A stretch of DNA of 64,000 nt, taken from assembly GCA_026168455.1 (NCBI GenBank), contig CM047427.1:11313505-11377504 (forward strand), read 5' to 3'. Origin of the DNA: Theocolax elegans. Lineage: Eukaryota > Arthropoda > Insecta > Hymenoptera > Cerocephalidae. Of the stretch, positions 37,000 through 49,137 are shown in pieces (position 1 is the stretch's first letter; every line of letters starts with the position of its first letter). Made by a program: the position numbers and the translations under genes. The notes under the pieces are model-generated. The model was not told the DNA's origin, searched no databases, and saw nothing but the letters and a program-made list of their open reading frames with translations.

Positions 37000-37830
37000 T
37001 TTAAAAATTTTTAATCTCGCTTCTACTTTTTTGTGTTTACATAATCATATATCTATACGTTTACGGAGGCTAGCTATTATAACACTATCTCCTTGAATAA
37101 TCTTTGAATAATTGTTTCTAAAAAATATATGAAAAAAAGTTACTTACTCTAAGCATTATAATTTGTAAAAGGACACAAGTAACCGTGGATAGTTGGATTC
37201 ATCAACCATTTTGGCAATGAGTTTGTAACGCTTAGGATTACCAATTTATTTCTTGGTTCGTTGAAAAAAAAATTGCTGTAAGTATCATAAAGTTAGTTGC
37301 GTCAAGCAATCAAATGATTAAGTTAACTATTCCTTATTTTGGTTGGACTAACTATCGATTTTTTCCTTAAAACAACTAATTATCATATTTTCCGTTCTTC
37401 AAGTACTTGCAATCACCAATACTTATAATGTTTCTATTATTTCCCTACACTTCAAAGACTGATTTGTTGAACTCAATGAATTTGTATGTAAGTAAGTTTC
37501 ACGATTTGAAATAGTGATCGTAAAGATAATTATTGGTTTAGTCAAGGTAACGGAAGATCGCTCATTTCAACCCTACGCGAACACAGTTGTCATATATTGA
37601 CTCTTACCTTAAGTTTGACCGTAAATATATTATTGGGATTTTAAAAATTAATTGCCTTCATACCATAAGTACCTGTATAGTTGCTGTATTGTTTGAACCT
37701 CATATATTGAATCATAAAAAACTGCAATTTTTGTAGGAAACAATGATTAAAATAAAATTTTTTATTGTAGATTAGGTATTATACCGATCATTGATATGAA
37801 CACACTGTATTGTTTACATTACATTGCAAC
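37000..37830. other. Spacer downstream of LINE fragment, nothing recognised
   Basis: AT-rich, with no supported exons or clear inverted repeats. The only structured motif is the hammerhead-like core at 37831-37860, listed separately. Confidence 0.5.
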
Positions 37831-37860
37831 GTTTCGATGGAAATTCTCCACCCTCTTCAG
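37831..37860 (-). other. Hammerhead-like core, possible Penelope-element remnant
   Basis: On the minus strand CTGAAGA is followed by a short stem (TGGA...TCCA) and CGAAAC, matching the CUGANGA-stem-GAAA order of hammerhead ribozymes. Penelope-like retroelements often carry such motifs. The cleavage-site side and stem I could not be paired convincingly. Confidence 0.3.
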
Positions 37861-38066
37861 GCATTACCTTTATTACACATATTCTACATTAGATTATAAT
37901 AACAAGATTGAATATCAGATGGTAGCGCGTACATATGTGAAAAACTAAATAATAAGCGTTAAAAAAAGTATTAATCCTGAGGCATCCATTTATACGGCAG
38001 AATGTATAGCAATTTACGATGCACTCCAAATTACACTTGAAAATACAAACTCCAATAAAATATATA

Positions 38067-38519
38067 TTCTTTTTTTTTTTTTTTTTTTTTTATTCTTGAT
38101 TTTGTGCCCTCTTTTTTCCTGGCACTTCCTACCGTTTATCCCCTGGGGGACTTTAACGGTGTCCACCTACCACCTATGTGTGGGTGCTTTATCCCTTCCT
38201 TAAAAACCCCACCATCTCGCATTCGCCCGGGGTTATGCCCGTGGATGAGGGAAACCTGTGAAGCAGGGAAAACCTCACCCGAGATGGCCGGTGTATTCGA
38301 AACATTCTTTTTGGGTGTCAAAGTCACATTGCGTAGGCCTTGACACCGAAACCGAATGTTTCACACCTCCCGCTCACGTTGTGGAATGTGAAAAACACCT
38401 AACCGATCACGAAAGCCGCACGAGAATGGTCTCCCATCCAAGTACTAACCGCGCTCAGCGCTGCTTAACTTTCGCGATCGGCCGAGGTGCGCTTCCACCA
38501 CTCCGCCACCGCGTCGGTT
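38067..38519 (-). mobile_element. 5S rRNA-related SINE (SINE3-like)
   Basis: On the minus strand bases 38487-38428 contain a 5S rRNA-like stretch with GTTAAGCAGCGCTGAGCGC and TTAGTACTTGGATGGGAGAC, the internal promoter region of 5S genes. The 5' head (GGTGGCGGAGTGGTGG) looks tRNA-like, which suggests a composite head. A ~450 bp body ends in a poly(A), seen as T-run 38071-38091. The 16 bp target duplication TCCAATAAAATATATA flanks it (38051-38066 and 38520-38535), inside the LINE RNase H region. Confidence 0.85.
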
Positions 38520-39145
38520 TCCAATAAAATATATAATAAACGCCAAAATAAATATAAAGAACAATAAGTACATATATTAAATTAAACAAAAAGTCCTAAA
38601 TTTTTAAAAATTAGTAGCAAACAAATAAAATTAATTTGGATACCATTGCACATAGGAATCCATGGAAACGAAGTTGCAGACGTACTTGCAAAAAATGCGA
38701 CCGTCGAAAAATACGACGAAAGTATTCCAATCCCTTTCACTGACTTAAAACAAAAGTTTAAAAGAATAACCCAAGAATCAACTGATAAAAAAATAACTAA
38801 CTTGGGAGAAGTAAAGGGAAAAGAGTACTTTTAGTACTATTATAATACGAAAAACCATGTTTGGTTTAATAAAATGAAAATAAATAGAGAGGCTATTGTA
38901 ATCATTAATCGATGTCGTGCAAACCACTATAATCTGGCAGTCTCTCTGCAGCGTATAAAAATTATTGATAACTCACAATGTAAATGCGATGAAGAATATC
39001 AAGATCTTGACCACATACTGTGGCAATGCAAATTGTTTGATAGAGAAAGAACAATAACGTTAAAAGAACTCCAAAGGCAAAACGTCTTTTTACCGAATAA
39101 AGCGACGTCTGTATTGCAAAACATAAATGTCAAGATAAGTAATAT

Positions 39146-40983
39146 CCCGCGCAGAAAAAAATTCATGTAAAAATCATGGCAAAATTTTTCCTTGCAATAT
39201 CTTGGTAAAATCGTGGCTAATGAGCAGAATCCATGATTTTGCAAAGATTTTGCCATAAATATTATTCAAAACATAATAAAAAAAATAATTAAAATTTGTT
39301 GCAAACGTATGGCATTTAATTAACTATAATTAAAAAAAAAAAAAAAGTAATCCTTCGTTGATTCGAACTTGAATCTTTTATACCGAAGTCATTCGCTCTA
39401 CCAACTGAGCTATTTTATTGTTTATATATCAATATGTTAAATTCAGGTTATAAAATGAAATGAAGTGCGCTGCTATTGTTTTTTATATTTAACCTGAATT
39501 TAACATATTGATATAAACAAATAAAATAGCTCAGTTGGTAGAGCGAAAGACTTCCCCGAGTAGAAATGAATTCCAGGCAAAAAGAAGGCCCTGTTCAGGT
39601 ACCTGACGAATATTAAAAGGTCCTGAACAGGTGCCTGTAAAGGGCCTTTAAGAAATGTAATGGGGTGGAGATCAGGGCCTGTTTTATGTAATACTATTTT
39701 GTGGGTATGTTCAGGTGATATTAAGGCACGTAATTAGTAGTAAAAACTAAATCTGAATGTATTTGTTATTTTACAATTGTTTTTAATTGTTAACCTTTAG
39801 AGGACGGGAATTTTCTGGTTCAAAAAAGCTTTTTTTTCAATAAAATTAATGTCTAAAAACATCGAATCACTTTTAACCTTTACAGGACGGGGATTTGGGT
39901 TTACTGTTTTCTCTCACTTTTCTATAGAAATCGAGTTTATGTGATGTCTCACATCTCAAAACTAACACATGTAAAGGGTCGATCATGGGCATGGCCCGTA
40001 TAGGTTAATAGGTTAAAAAAACGTTATCTTACATGTGTAACAGCTTTGTAATCTTAAAAACCACAAAATATACTAATATAAAGTTATAAATATAAGGTTA
40101 ATTAGGCGTGCGTACATGCGTGTATGTGTGTGTGCGTGTGTGTGCGTATAGGTTTTGTAAATAAAATAAAATGCATTTTAATACATAAATATTTATTAAA
40201 CATAAATATTATATATAATATAATTAAAATATATGGTTTAATATAATTTCCAAATAATTACAACAATCTTAATATAATATAATATTAATAACTTTGCACT
40301 TTTTTTATACAATACAGAATTAAATCTTTTCACATATTTAAAGCAATATAATACTGCATAAACTTTTATTTTATTAAAGTGTTTTTTTAAACTTTCACTA
40401 TTTATATATTGTATTTTCCTTTTCAATCGGTACCTTCGAACTCTTAGTAAATTAAGCTTCTGAGTACTTATAATCAATTTTTTTACTCATTTTATATTTA
40501 TAAAAAATTCTTGATAAAATTCTAACCTGAAAATTTATATACAATACTATATAATTTGTAGATACTATTACTAACCTCACATTCGAACTAACAAAATTGA
40601 CTTTTACTATAACGTCACATCCGAACTAACAAAATTAGGCCCTGACTTAAATTCCATTACATTCGTATCCCGGCCCTTAACAGGCGGCCTTTTCAGGCCC
40701 TGTTTTCTAGTTCAGGCGGCCTGGCTAGAATTTCTACTCGGGTCGGTATAAAAGATTCAAGTTCGAATCTCCGAAGGATTACTTTTTTTTTTTTTTAAAT
40801 TATAGTTAATTAAATGCCATACGTTTGCAACAAATTTTAATTATTTTTTTTATTGTATTTTGAATAATATTTATGGCAAAATCCTTGCAAAATCATGGAT
40901 TCTGCTCATTAGCCACGATTTTGCCAAGATAATGCAAGGAAAAATTTTGCCATGATTTTCACATGAATTTTTTTCTGCGCGGG
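39146..40983. mobile_element. Foldback element with tRNA-like arms, split by a second element
   Basis: It begins CCCGCGCAGAAAAAAATTCA and ends with the inverse. Without the inner insertion, the left arm (39146-39465) and right arm (39486-39554 plus 40743-40983) form a near-perfect palindrome. Each arm carries a tRNA-like stretch with a D-arm (TAGCTCAGTTGGTAGAGC) and a T-arm (AAGTTCGAATC): 39362-39418 on the minus strand, and 39521-39554 joined to 40743-40775 on the plus strand. The anticodon stem does not pair well, so these are not tRNA genes. Confidence 0.7.
39555..40742. mobile_element. TIR element nested in the foldback element
   Basis: The ends CCCGAGTAGAAAT and ATTTCTACTCGGG are exact inverses. 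The subterminal regions share CCTGTTCAGG/AGGCCGCCTGAA-type blocks. The uninterrupted left arm gives the empty site GACTTCGGTAT, so the duplication is the 2 bp TC. Non-coding. A short GT-rich run lies at about 40123-40148. Confidence 0.7.
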
Positions 40984-41303
40984 ATCCTGTATAAGTTTTT
41001 CAGAAAATGTGGCTTACAAATTTAAAAATGTATTGATACAAACCGCTGTAAAACCGTTGTAAAACCATTTTATTTGAATGTATATGATAATGTTGACAGC
41101 TAAGTAACCTCGTTAGAGGTTGAAAAGCTTAATAAAAAAAAAATTGCTCGGCTAGCCATATATTTAGCTAATTTTATGTTTACAGTTGTTTTTCTTATTG
41201 TTTAATATTTTAATTTTATTAAATATCCTTTTGTAAGTTTACATAACAGTATTTAATATATCACATTTAAATTTTATACACTATAATTTTTTGAATATAT
41301 TTA

Positions 41304-42520
41304 GGGAAGGCCGGGGCAAGTTGGTCGACTTTTTCCATTTTAATTTTTAAGAAATTATACAATCCATCATAAAACCAAAAAGATTATCTGTAAATATTTC
41401 CTCTGAGGAGTACTCTTGATTTTTTTCAAATTGATTCATTACAAAAAAAATTATAACGTATTCATCAATGAAACAAAATCTCATAACAAGTAATAAATAA
41501 AAGAATAAATAATATAAATAAAAATATCACTTGTAGTTGTAACTAACGAAATTTTTTACATGATGATTCTCTTGTAATTTCGAACCATTGTGAACTGCAC
41601 TGAGAAAAACGATTCTTTCATTCAAAGAAACAATAAATTTCGTAGCGTAAAATTTTATTTTATTTGTAACATATGTCGATTTCTTGGTAGTTAAGAAATG
41701 TCCCTTTACTATTACAAACTTTTTTGTAAAAGAATAATATCCATCATCTTATGTATGAAGTACATAATTCTTAATAGTAAGAGAATAAGACATGAAGAAA
41801 ATAATTACTTTTAGAAAATTTAGAATTGCAATGAAAACTCTTTTTTGATATGAATTATAATACAAATAAATTATTATTTACAGATATGTGAAAATTGAAT
41901 CTTAATTTATTTATCCTTATTAATTTTCTTTAATATAATCATGTTTAATTTAAATTTAATACATGTCAATTGCGGTATCTGATTAATTCACTGAACTTGT
42001 ATGAAAAATTCTTAGTTGTAAATGATTCGCATCTTAACTATAAAGAATTTAAATATAATATGCACACTGAGAACAAAATAAATTGTTACAAATACGGTAC
42101 GTTAATTATTAAAACGTACAACTTTGAATGCGGTTAAATGAATATTATTTAATAGTTAATAAAAAATTTAACAAAGAATCACTTTTCTCAGTGTGTAAAA
42201 CAAATTTATTAATTTATAACTGTCGTAATTATTTATTTATTGATCGGTTAACTTGTCCCGAGAAAAACCAGCCAACATGCCCCAAGTGTGCATTACAATT
42301 TTTATGTCCAATTAATAATTTAATACAAAATTAAAAAAAATGTAAATCATGCAAAATATGTAAAAAAGCATTCTCTATGAAGCGACTTTGATATATTTCT
42401 CAAAATCATAAATTTAAACTCGGTATCGATTATTTTCAAACTTACTTGTTTCTTCAATGAAGGACCATCTTCAAGCGAAAATAAACGCAAGTATTCCTTG
42501 GGCTATGCCCGAGTCTCTCC
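41304..42520. mobile_element. pogo-like TA-flanked element
   Basis: The ends GGGAAGGCCGGGGCAAG and GGGCATGCC-like...GTCTCTCC are imperfect inverses and are flanked by TA. They resemble the termini of the 381-1303 and 3213-4122 elements. Around 42240-42330 a Cys-rich tail (LTCPEKNQPTCPKC) may be a transposase remnant. A further small inverted repeat around CTGAGAAAA (41600) and TTTTCTCAG (42186) suggests an older nested insertion. Confidence 0.5.
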
Positions 42521-42837
42521 TATAATAAATTTAAAATAAGACTTTATGTTTTTATATTGAATAAAATATTGTTATATCTTCATTAATCAACATACAAATC
42601 TTAATTATACCTATTTCATAAATTTGTAATAAGTTAAATTAATAAATTAAATTATAGTTAATAAGTATACGGATCATAATACTCTTTAACTTTCTTTATT
42701 TTTTTATTAATAAAGTATCATTTCAGGTTGATAAAAATTCATTAAAATTCTATGCACAGAACTCAAATAGAATTTATTCTTTTTTTTTACAGACTATTAC
42801 TTTTATTTTACTGAATCGACATATATATATGTATATG

Positions 42838-43545
42838 AGATATTCCACGCGAAGTGGTCCGATCAAAATTTTAAAATGCACCAAATTTTGGATACACATT
42901 GTAAATGTTTTTCAGAATACAGAAATAGTAGATTACGATACAACTGCGCGAAACAGATGATTCACGCACGAGTCGAGTTTGACGCCCGAGCGGAGCGAGA
43001 TTTTCGAGAAACACGAAATTTTTTTAAAAATTTAAATGGGAAACACCATGTTAATTTTTGTGTATTTTTTGTCTTTCTTTAAATTATCAGAACTTTTTAC
43101 AGAATTGAAGGCTATAAAAATGTTACAGATCATTTGAAAGGTATTGCTTCAAGCTTTCTTTTAGACTTTTGAATAAAAAAAATCAATTGTGGCGCACTTA
43201 CACTTTTATAAGTTGAATATTGACATGTATTTTATGTGACATTGACCTTGAGATTAGAAATTCTAACCCAGAAGAATAAATTCTAGACATAATTAGCAAC
43301 GAATGTTACATACAATGTTGTATAGTAAAAGTTGATAGATTTTGAGTTAAATAGCGATGAACCCAGCTGGTGTTGAAAAAAACTAGAAAAAGTTCAATTT
43401 TTGAGGTTAGAATAACTTTTGAGCTAATAAATTCCAGTACCTAATAATTTTTTTCTGTATTCTGAAAAACATTTGCAATGTGTATCCAAAATTTGGTGCA
43501 TTTTAAAATTTTGATCGGACAACTTCACGTGGAATACCCCATATA
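42838..43545. mobile_element. TIR element with ~70 bp inverted ends
   Basis: Left-end GATATTCCACGCGAAGTGG and AAATGCACCAAATTTTGG recur inverted at 43435-43540. The inner sequence contains an open frame (42876-43082) with no family resemblance. Flanked by AT-rich (TA)n-like bases. Class II and non-autonomous by appearance. Confidence 0.6.
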
Positions 43546-44019
43546 TATAAGATACTAAATATAGAAGTAACAACAAATAGTTCATTATGTCCATTAAAAA
43601 TTCTAAGGTTCAAACAATCAAAAATACATCATACTCATGCTTAATTATTGTTTAATATCTGTAATTATTACAATATTACATTATACAATAACAGACTGCG
43701 GATTTCTAATATACTTATTACAAATTTTTAAGAAACAAATCGCGCGTCCATCCTTTCGCGACGAACCACACATCTAGGACCATACATCTACTCGTAATAT
43801 CATCGATTAATTCAGGTGATCGGACGAAGTAAATTCGATGATCGTTACAAAATCTATAACTATTTGTAGTACCCTTCTGAGGTAATCATTACAGTTTACT
43901 CAATAAAATGAATGTGTAATAATTTATAATACGCAATTGTTCAAACATTAATTTATTAAATCAATCCGGTTTACTATTTTACTTTCCAATTACATTACAA
44001 TTGTTACATTAATATCTCA

Positions 44020-45480
44020 TACGTTTGGTACTTGGATCATGCTCTAACTCTAGGATATATATTGTTATGTGAAAAAAGGAAGAAACCCAGATTTTACAAA
44101 CGTCATTACAACAGTGTTTGAAAAAAAGAAATATTTACTTTGATCGCTTATAACTCTTGAACGATAACGGAAAGACAATGGAACTAACAAGGAGAGTGTC
44201 GCATCTCCGAAAAACAGATCTTTACCAAACTCTAGGATATTTTTTTTTTATTATTTTAACGTCGCTCTTTTTATGCTTCCAAATCGGTGCTAATCAGCGA
44301 CGGAGGTTATGCGATGTCTTTATTGAAAGCATTTGTTGAAAAATACATTCCCCAGTGGTGCTTGTATCAATCAACCAGATTACGACCCGACGTCCTAACC
44401 GACCGAGCCATCGCAGGCCTCCAACTTTAGGATATGTTTACTATTATAAAAATATGAAAGAAAGCCAGAGTTTTTTACTGTAATTCTCCTTTCTACGATA
44501 GATATAAATACTTATAACTCAAAAACAAATAGAGATTAGATACTCAAACGTAAGTTCAAAAGAAAACTAAGATCGAGTAGATTGGATTTAAAAATCGAGA
44601 AGCTCAAATATGTTGATTTGGTAGAAAGTTATGGAAAAAAACGAATTTAACCATATTTTGATGACTATTTTGAATTTAAAAATTTACTGATTTTTTACGC
44701 CAAATTTTCTTTTTATTTTTATTTATAATTTTCAACCAAATCAAGACATTTGAGATTCTTTTTTTAAATCCAATCTACTCGATCTCAGTTTCCTTTTGAA
44801 CTTAAGTTTGAGTATCTAATCTCTATTTGTTTTTGAGTTATAAGTAGTTGACTAAAGTGAAGGACTTTTTTGGCGAAATTTTTCGTTATTTGTTTATATC
44901 TATCGTAAAAAAAAGCGTTAGAGTCTAAAACTCTGAGTTTCTTTATATTTTTATAGTAGTAAATATATCCTAGAGTTTCATAAAGATCCGCTTCTCGGAG
45001 TTATGACACTCTTCTGGTATGGAAAAAAAAGTTAAGTGTAAGTAATAGAATTATAAAAAAAAAATAAGCTTCGATCCATTAGTTTGGTGCTAAGTTATAT
45101 ATAGCAAAAACAAAGGTTGGAAGAAATTTAACTATTTAGCACTTGAATTTTGTTAATTTTTTAGGCATAATATAATCCAATTTTCGTTTCTTGTACAACT
45201 TTTCACCAAATTAATAGATTGGTGCTTACCTTTTTTAAATTCTATTTATTTAAACTCAACTTTTTTTTTATAAGTTTGGTTCGATTGTCTATGCGATCAT
45301 ACTAAATCTTCTTTCTCTCAAACTTTCATAACTTTCATAACTTGTAACTTTTATTTGTAACTTAAATTTTTGTAAAAACAATTGTTAGGGTCTGGACCTC
45401 TGGCTTTTTTGATATTTTCACATCACAAAATATATCCTAGAGGTAAAGGTAGATCATGATCTGTGTACCAAAAATATGAG
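44020..45480. mobile_element. Compound inverted repeat array (CTAGGATAT repeats)
   Basis: Several blocks containing CTCTAGGATAT plus a ~100 bp body repeat in tandem on the left side and return in inverted orientation on the right (45000-45450). The centre lies near 44690. A tRNA-type SINE is inserted in the left side. It looks like a large decayed foldback element with internal tandem units. Confidence 0.55.
44241..44420 (-). mobile_element. tRNA-derived SINE, older copy
   Basis: The same family as 7110-7321 but diverged. On the minus strand it carries GATGGCTCGGTCGG, the body and a 3' A-rich tail (T-run at 44241). A 15 bp imperfect target duplication (CAAACTCTAGGATAT / CCAACTTTAGGATAT) flanks it. 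Confidence 0.75.
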
Positions 45481-45520
45481 ATTCTCCTTGTTAAAAAATT
45501 TGACATTTATTCAACAGAAT

Positions 45521-46966
45521 TCAAACAGAACTTGTTGTAATTGGGTTCATTGTCACTTTGTTAATGCAAGCACCTAGAGAGCAGGAATCGTTGCCACCTA
45601 AAAATAAAAAATTAATTATATGTTCTTATTTTGTGCGATATTTACAATATTTAAAAAAAAATAATCTAGTCGCAGTGGATTTTGTATCAAGCTAGCATAT
45701 TTTTGATACATATATTTTTTAATGAAAATTAATTTACCTATAATACTTTAAATTTTTTCATTAATGCTTAAAATTGCATGATATACGTTTGTCACTCAGG
45801 TGCAAACTGTGCAGTGTAAAATTTCACTCTACAACCCTATGTAAAATACCTGTATCAGCGCAAGTTTTGATGATTGATTCCGCTTCCATTGGTCGTAATT
45901 CCTTTTTAATATTTTCATAATTTAATGTTCCGTTATCATGTATCTATAGCAAACAGTGAACAACATTATTCATAAAATACAATAAATTTTACAGAATTCT
46001 TTTATTATCGAACAATAGTTTATAAGTATCGCTTTTACAATTTGGTGTGTAAAATCCGCTTTGGTGCACATTGGGTATTGTAATGTGCTATTTTACGAAT
46101 CGAGAACAACGCGTACTCGATTTCACACACCGAATTGCAAGAAATCTTTATTTCAATATTAAAACGGTTAATATCCTTACAAATTCAATGTTTCTGTAAA
46201 TACATTCTCCCAAACACGCTATGTCACCTTGTCGATCTTGAATGGGTTTCTGAACAACTATATACGAAAAAGTGTAACGATTATTAATTTTGTTGAAATA
46301 TTAAAATTCGCACTTACTTAGATCAATTCCAAGTTCTTGGGTGCAACTGATTAGTATCTCATCAAAGTGTTCTCGAGCATATTCCAAACTCTAAAAATGA
46401 AGATGGGTGAGATCAACAATAGTAGTGAACATAAAATTACGTATTATATAGCTCATCACAATGAAACTTTTAATTTTGCGCATAGTAAAATTATTATAGA
46501 ATTTAATATTTCACTATAGTTTATTATGCGCGAAATTGAATATTTCTTAGTAGTATCCTATAGTAGGTAATTTTTCGCATACTAATATCGGTGCGTAAAT
46601 TTGAGTATTGCATATATATAGTATGCATAAAATTTAATATCTCAGTGTGCATTGTATATAGGATAAGTTTGCATAGAGTTACATTATTTATATTTTAAAT
46701 TAAATATAGTTAGTATCGTTATAATAAAATGAAAAGTAATTGAAATTGCATACATGAAATATAAAAAAAAATATTTATTGGTTATCGGTAGGACTCGAAT
46801 TATGTATAAAAATCTAAATTGAATCGAAAAGTACGCACTGAAATGGAATTTTCCGCACACTGAATCAAAAAATAATATTATAATAATAATTAAACGTGTT
46901 GCTCATTACCACTGGATACACTGCAGCGATATGTAAAATTAAAAGGATAAGTACTTTCAAATCCAT
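45521..46966 (-). CDS. Odorant-binding protein OBP-C, complete
   Basis: Five exons: 46910-46966, 46318-46390, 46181-46257, 45850-45943 and 45521-45597 (stop TGA), with phases 0, 1, 0, 1, giving 125 residues. The leader MDLKVLILLILHIAAVYP is a signal peptide. C1 is in ISC, C2-C3 is CLGEC, C4 is in KTC and C5-C6 is CSLGAC (spacing 4, as in OBP-A and OBP-B). The acceptor of exon 3 was chosen at GTATATAG, because the nearer TTCAG would put the C2-C3 exon out of frame. The exon layout equals OBP-B. Together with OBP-A and OBP-B it forms a same-strand tandem array of ancient duplicates. Confidence 0.82.
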
Positions 46967-47007
46967 ACTGAATTGATTCAATGGAGATATTGTCGATGAA
47001 GCAAGTA

Positions 47008-47016
47008 CTATTTATA
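47008..47016 (-). promoter_or_regulatory. TATA box of OBP-C
   Basis: TATAAATAG on the minus strand lies 42 bases upstream of the start codon, leaving a very short 5' UTR. Confidence 0.5.
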
Positions 47017-47639
47017 AGGCTCACTCGCAATGGGTTTAACTTTCATATAGCCGTGCTCGCGAGACCAAAATATTTAAAAACTTTTAATCTCGAAGAAAAT
47101 GTCGCAGATCGAGTATAAAGATATGGTTTGAAAAAATAAGAGGTACACGGTTTTGATTGGTTGTTAACATTTTTTACGATAAGATACATTTGAAACGGAT
47201 AACTTTGGTTTTGCATTTTTATGCATTTTTGTGAGAAATTGAACTTTTAGTATTTTTTTTTCATTTTTGATTGTTCGAAATTTTCAGGTTTGAACTGTGG
47301 TAATATTTATGCATTTATGTAAGATACTGAGTTTATAGTATTTTTTTTAAATCCTACGTAATTGTTCAAACTATTCAATTGCTGATAAGTCAACCGTATT
47401 GTTAAATTTTGATTTTATTAACTTTCAATTTTCACGCTTATTTAAGCAAAGGTGAAGTACTTAAAGATCTTTAATTAAGCTTATCTTATTTTTTACCTAT
47501 TTATTAATTGAACATTAATTAAAACATTCTTACTGTTATAACCTTTATTGGCAAATTCATTTAAGAATATGCTTAGGACACAATTTGTTTAAAAGATAAA
47601 TGTCAAAAACTGAAATGATTTTCATTGTAAGGGTACATG

Positions 47640-47835
47640 CCTGAATCAAAATTGAAAAAAAACTATTCAATATTAACAATTAATAATTTTTTTCATAACA
47701 GTTGAAAACCTTTCTTAATTTTTTAAACAAATTATATTAACATTAACTTTTATTTAAAATTTTTTGGCCAATTTATGTGTAACATATCTATTTTAATTAA
47801 TTAAGAGAAGATTCCGTACTCTGATTTTTTTTCAT
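47640..47835. repeat. Dispersed MITE-like repeat, fragment 2
   Basis: Inverted relative of 31100-31368, sharing TTTTTTGGCCAATTTATG and CATAACAGTTG-like blocks. Confidence 0.5.
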
Positions 47836-47839
47836 AATG

Positions 47840-49083
47840 GACATACTGCAGGATATCTCAGGAACTCAAATTTATCGCAACATATTTGCAGGTAAGATTT
47901 TAATATCTCCGCAAGCGTGACTTCAAATTCGTAACATATATTGTAAACAAAATTCAGGCAAGTTATTGCTATTTGATATATGGAAGATTAAATTTGAAAC
48001 CTTATTAAAATATGTTTTGTATGAACAAATTAGTATGTTGTATTAGTATGTAAATATTCGCACTGTTAAATTATATGTCATTTTCTTTCGGTTTTGATAA
48101 TTTGTGTAACTGTTCTTAAATATATTTTTATTCTTCTTAGATTCACCGTCACTTTTTATTTGTTTTTCATTAAAATTAGAAAAATTTGTTTAGGTATTTA
48201 GATAGTGATAAAAACTCTATTGAATTCAGAACACCAACCCTCAAAAAAAATCGTGTTAGTATTATTATAATATTTTTATATTTTAAATGTAAAATAAATG
48301 TTTAAACCATATATTTAAATGTTTTCCTATATATAAAATCATACATTCTTAAATCCGACTCGAAGTTTGTATTAAATGTGTATTTGTGATATAAAAGATT
48401 TAAAAAAGTCTGAAAAATGCATGTTATAATTTATTTCAAAGTTAAAAATAAGTTTTATAATTTTTCTTTTTGGTATAAAACTTGTTTGTCTATTTGAAAA
48501 TTAGAATTTTATTTTACTTATTAGATCAAAAAGAACAAAAATTTGCAATAAAAAATTTTAATTAAAGAAATTTTATCAAAAAAAAAATAAATAGATGTCG
48601 TTTCAATCACCGCAGAAAAGCCCGCAAACATAGCAATACGCATTTGAACGTTATTGTTACATAATATAAAAAGGAAATCAAGATGAAGATAATGTATACG
48701 TATAGCCGAAGAATCAATCTCGTGCCAGTTGATTTGATTCTTTGTGGCTCTATAGCAAAGCATCGAGTTCACCCAAAAGATTCGCTTGGATTATCCGCAG
48801 TTTCGTTCTATCTCTCCTCTCTCTCTTGACTTACACATAGGCGAATTGCAATCGCCTTTCACAGCATTTGTGCGTGAATCATTATAAAAGAGGCTTTTAG
48901 GGGGGAAAAAGAGAGAGAGAGAGAGAGAGATAGGAGAGTAGGCGGGACCCAATTTTCTCCTTCTATTATTATGATCGAGACTGCTCGATCTCGGGATTCT
49001 TTTCTTTGCATATGCTCGTGGGACTCTCTTACTATAGGACCTTAATTACCCGGCGTTTTTAACGATCGTCCATTCGATCTGCA

Positions 49084-49137
<54 letters not shown>

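Larger units (their letters stand above)
37965..41144 (+). pseudogene. 5'-truncated LINE (RNase H + C-terminus), interrupted twice
   Basis: The 5' truncated start encodes part of an RNase H domain (ASIYTAECIAIYDALQ, 37975-38045). After a SINE insertion the domain resumes near 38640 with the motif HIGIHGNEVADVLAKNAT, then a C-terminal Cys/His segment (CKCDEEYQDLDHILWQC, about 38980-39030) typical of I/jockey-type LINEs. At 39146 the frame is broken by a foldback element. It resumes at 40984 and ends in a 3' UTR with an A-run near 41130. Several stops and shifts occur. No RT or endonuclease remains. Confidence 0.75.

Noticed and set aside
38428..38487. Functional 5S rRNA gene
   Set aside because: Only about half of a 5S sequence is present. 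It is joined to an unrelated head and body, and flanked by target duplications.
38104..38527. Overlapping open frames of 62-89 residues
   Set aside because: They lie entirely in the SINE and reflect its higher GC content.
39362..39418. tRNA gene in the foldback arm
   Set aside because: The anticodon stem does not pair and no acceptor stem is present. The sequence is mirrored in the opposite arm as part of an element.
48880..48935. TATAAAAG promoter on the plus strand
   Set aside because: No initiator or gene follows. The (GA)n run and absence of exons make it a chance match.
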